From Variovorax sp. (GTDB lineage Bacteria > Pseudomonadota > Gammaproteobacteria > Burkholderiales > Burkholderiaceae_C), in contig JAQGLP010000260.1 in the NCBI GenBank assembly GCA_028292835.1, forward strand, positions 1 through 5,244: 5,244 bases of DNA, given 5' to 3'. This document shows, one piece after another, positions 4,573-5,244 of this stretch. A program made the position numbers and the translations under genes. The notes beneath the pieces were generated by a model. It was not told the origin of the DNA and made no database searches. It saw nothing but the letters and a program-made list of their open reading frames with translations. The first letter of the stretch is position 1. Every line of letters begins with the position of its first letter.

Positions 4573-5244
4573 GGCTGCGAGGCGAACAGCGCATCGAGAT
4601 GCTGCTCGAACGCGTGATAGCCGATGCGCTCGTAGAGTTCCTCGCGCGTCTGCATCGTCGCCAGAACGCCGCGCTGATGGCCGTCGCGCCGTATGGCTTC
4701 GTACACCGCCTCGGCCGCCTTGTTCATGGCCCTGAACGCGCTCAGCGGATACAACACCATCGCGACGCTGGCCGAGCGAAGTTCGTTGACCGAGAACAGC
4801 GGCGTCTTGCCGAACTCCGTAATGTTCGCGAGTACCGGCACCTTCACCGCATCGACGAAGCGGCGGTAGGTGTCCAGGTCATAGGCGGCCTCCGCGAAGA
4901 TGGCATCGGCGCCGGCTTCCACGCAGGCCAGCGCGCGTTCGATCGCCGCATCCACGCCTTCGAGCTGGATCGCGTCGGTGCGTGCGATCAGCAAGAAGTC
5001 GTCGTCGGTGCGCGCATCCGCCGCGGCCTTGACGCGATCGGCCATCTCCTGCTTGCCGACGATCTCCTTGCCCGGCCGGTGGCCGCAGCGCTTGGCGCCC
5101 ACTTGGTCCTCGATATGACAGGCTGCCGCGCCCGCCTTAACGAGGCTGCGCACGGTACGGGCGATGTTGAAGGCGCTCGGGCCGAAACCGGTGTCAATGT
5201 CCACCAGCAGCGGCGTCTTGCCGAACTCCGTAATGTTCGCGAGT
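4569..5244 (-). CDS. prpB: Methylisocitrate lyase PrpB (5' end outside window; internal repeat at the edge)
   Basis: Enzyme of the isocitrate lyase/PEP mutase superfamily that splits 2-methylisocitrate into pyruvate and succinate, the last step of the 2-methylcitrate cycle. About 224 residues are visible out of a usual ~295. Key features are VDIDTGFG (Mg-binding aspartates), HIEDQVGAKRCGH (the catalytic-loop Cys in KRCGH), ARTDA, NITEFGKTPLF, LYPLSAFRAMNKAAE and the PrpB-type tail TMQTREELYERIGYHAFEQ. The stop overlaps the prpF start by four bases. Oddity: upstream of VDIDTG the frame reads LANITEFGKTPL, a copy of the segment found 137 residues later, instead of the expected N-terminal strand. 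Either the gene has an internal duplication or the window edge is mis-assembled. 2,3-dimethylmalate lyase is a related alternative, but the C-terminal signature favours PrpB. Confidence 0.88.
   Translation of the reverse strand, partial: LANITEFGKTPLLVDIDTGFGPSAFNIARTVRSLVKAGAAACHIEDQVGAKRCGHRPGKEIVGKQEMADRVKAAADARTDDDFLLIARTDAIQLEGVDAAIERALACVEAGADAIFAEAAYDLDTYRRFVDAVKVPVLANITEFGKTPLFSVNELRSASVAMVLYPLSAFRAMNKAAEAVYEAIRRDGHQRGVLATMQTREELYERIGYHAFEQHLDALFASQP
4797..4833 (-). repeat. Direct repeat within prpB, copy in the normal position
   Basis: These 37 bases encode ANITEFGKTPL in its normal place in PrpB and are identical to 5208-5244. The two copies are 411 bases (137 codons) apart in the same frame. 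Confidence 0.95.
5208..5244 (-). repeat. Direct repeat within prpB, misplaced copy at window edge
   Basis: Identical to 4797-4833, possibly extending beyond the window. It is joined directly to the codons for LVDIDTG, where a different N-terminal sequence is expected. The join lies in CCGCTG on the coding strand, a short stretch plausibly shared by both parent sequences. Confidence 0.95.

Noticed and set aside
1..5244. CRISPR array, tRNA, rRNA or riboswitch
   Set aside because: I saw no regularly spaced repeats, no tRNA-like cloverleaf or rRNA segments, and no riboswitch-like leader in either strand.

Overview
The window is GC-rich DNA (one hand-counted row inside prpF, 3901-3960, is 40/60 G+C). 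PrpB- and PrpF-type proteins, a BrnA-type antitoxin tail, and IS630- and IS5-type insertion sequences suggest a proteobacterium. A betaproteobacterium (Burkholderiales-like) is my best guess, from general familiarity and not from any search.

The left half (1-2470) is a patchwork of gene remnants and insertion sequences. It opens with the last 41 codons of a BrnA-like antitoxin (+). This runs straight into an IS630-family element (127-1192, flanked by TA), whose transposase has all three catalytic acidic residues but spread over shifted reading frames. Right after that element comes the C-terminal half of a nitroreductase (+), visibly poorer in G+C than its surroundings. Its TAA stop codon is also the left target duplication of an IS5-family element (1536-2469, transposase on the minus strand, broken by two compensating frameshifts). 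The second TAA copy is followed at once by a perfect 36-bp palindrome (2473-2508).

The right half (2582-5244) is an intact-looking minus-strand operon, transcribed from right to left: prpB (methylisocitrate lyase, 5' end outside the window), prpF (2-methylaconitate cis-trans isomerase, overlapping prpB by ATGA), and an NAD(P)-dependent short-chain dehydrogenase 23 bases further on. PrpB and PrpF belong to the 2-methylcitrate pathway of propionate breakdown. Here prpC and acnD do not lie between them, and a dehydrogenase is attached, so this may be a side branch or a related C4/C6 acid pathway.

Two signals stand out. One is the loopless palindrome between the converging genes. The other is a 37-base exact direct repeat 411 bases (137 codons, in frame) apart inside prpB, which places an internal PrpB segment just upstream of the VDIDTG strand at the window edge. 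That is either a real internal tandem duplication or an assembly-edge artefact. I see no RNA gene, CRISPR array or clearly novel multi-gene system.
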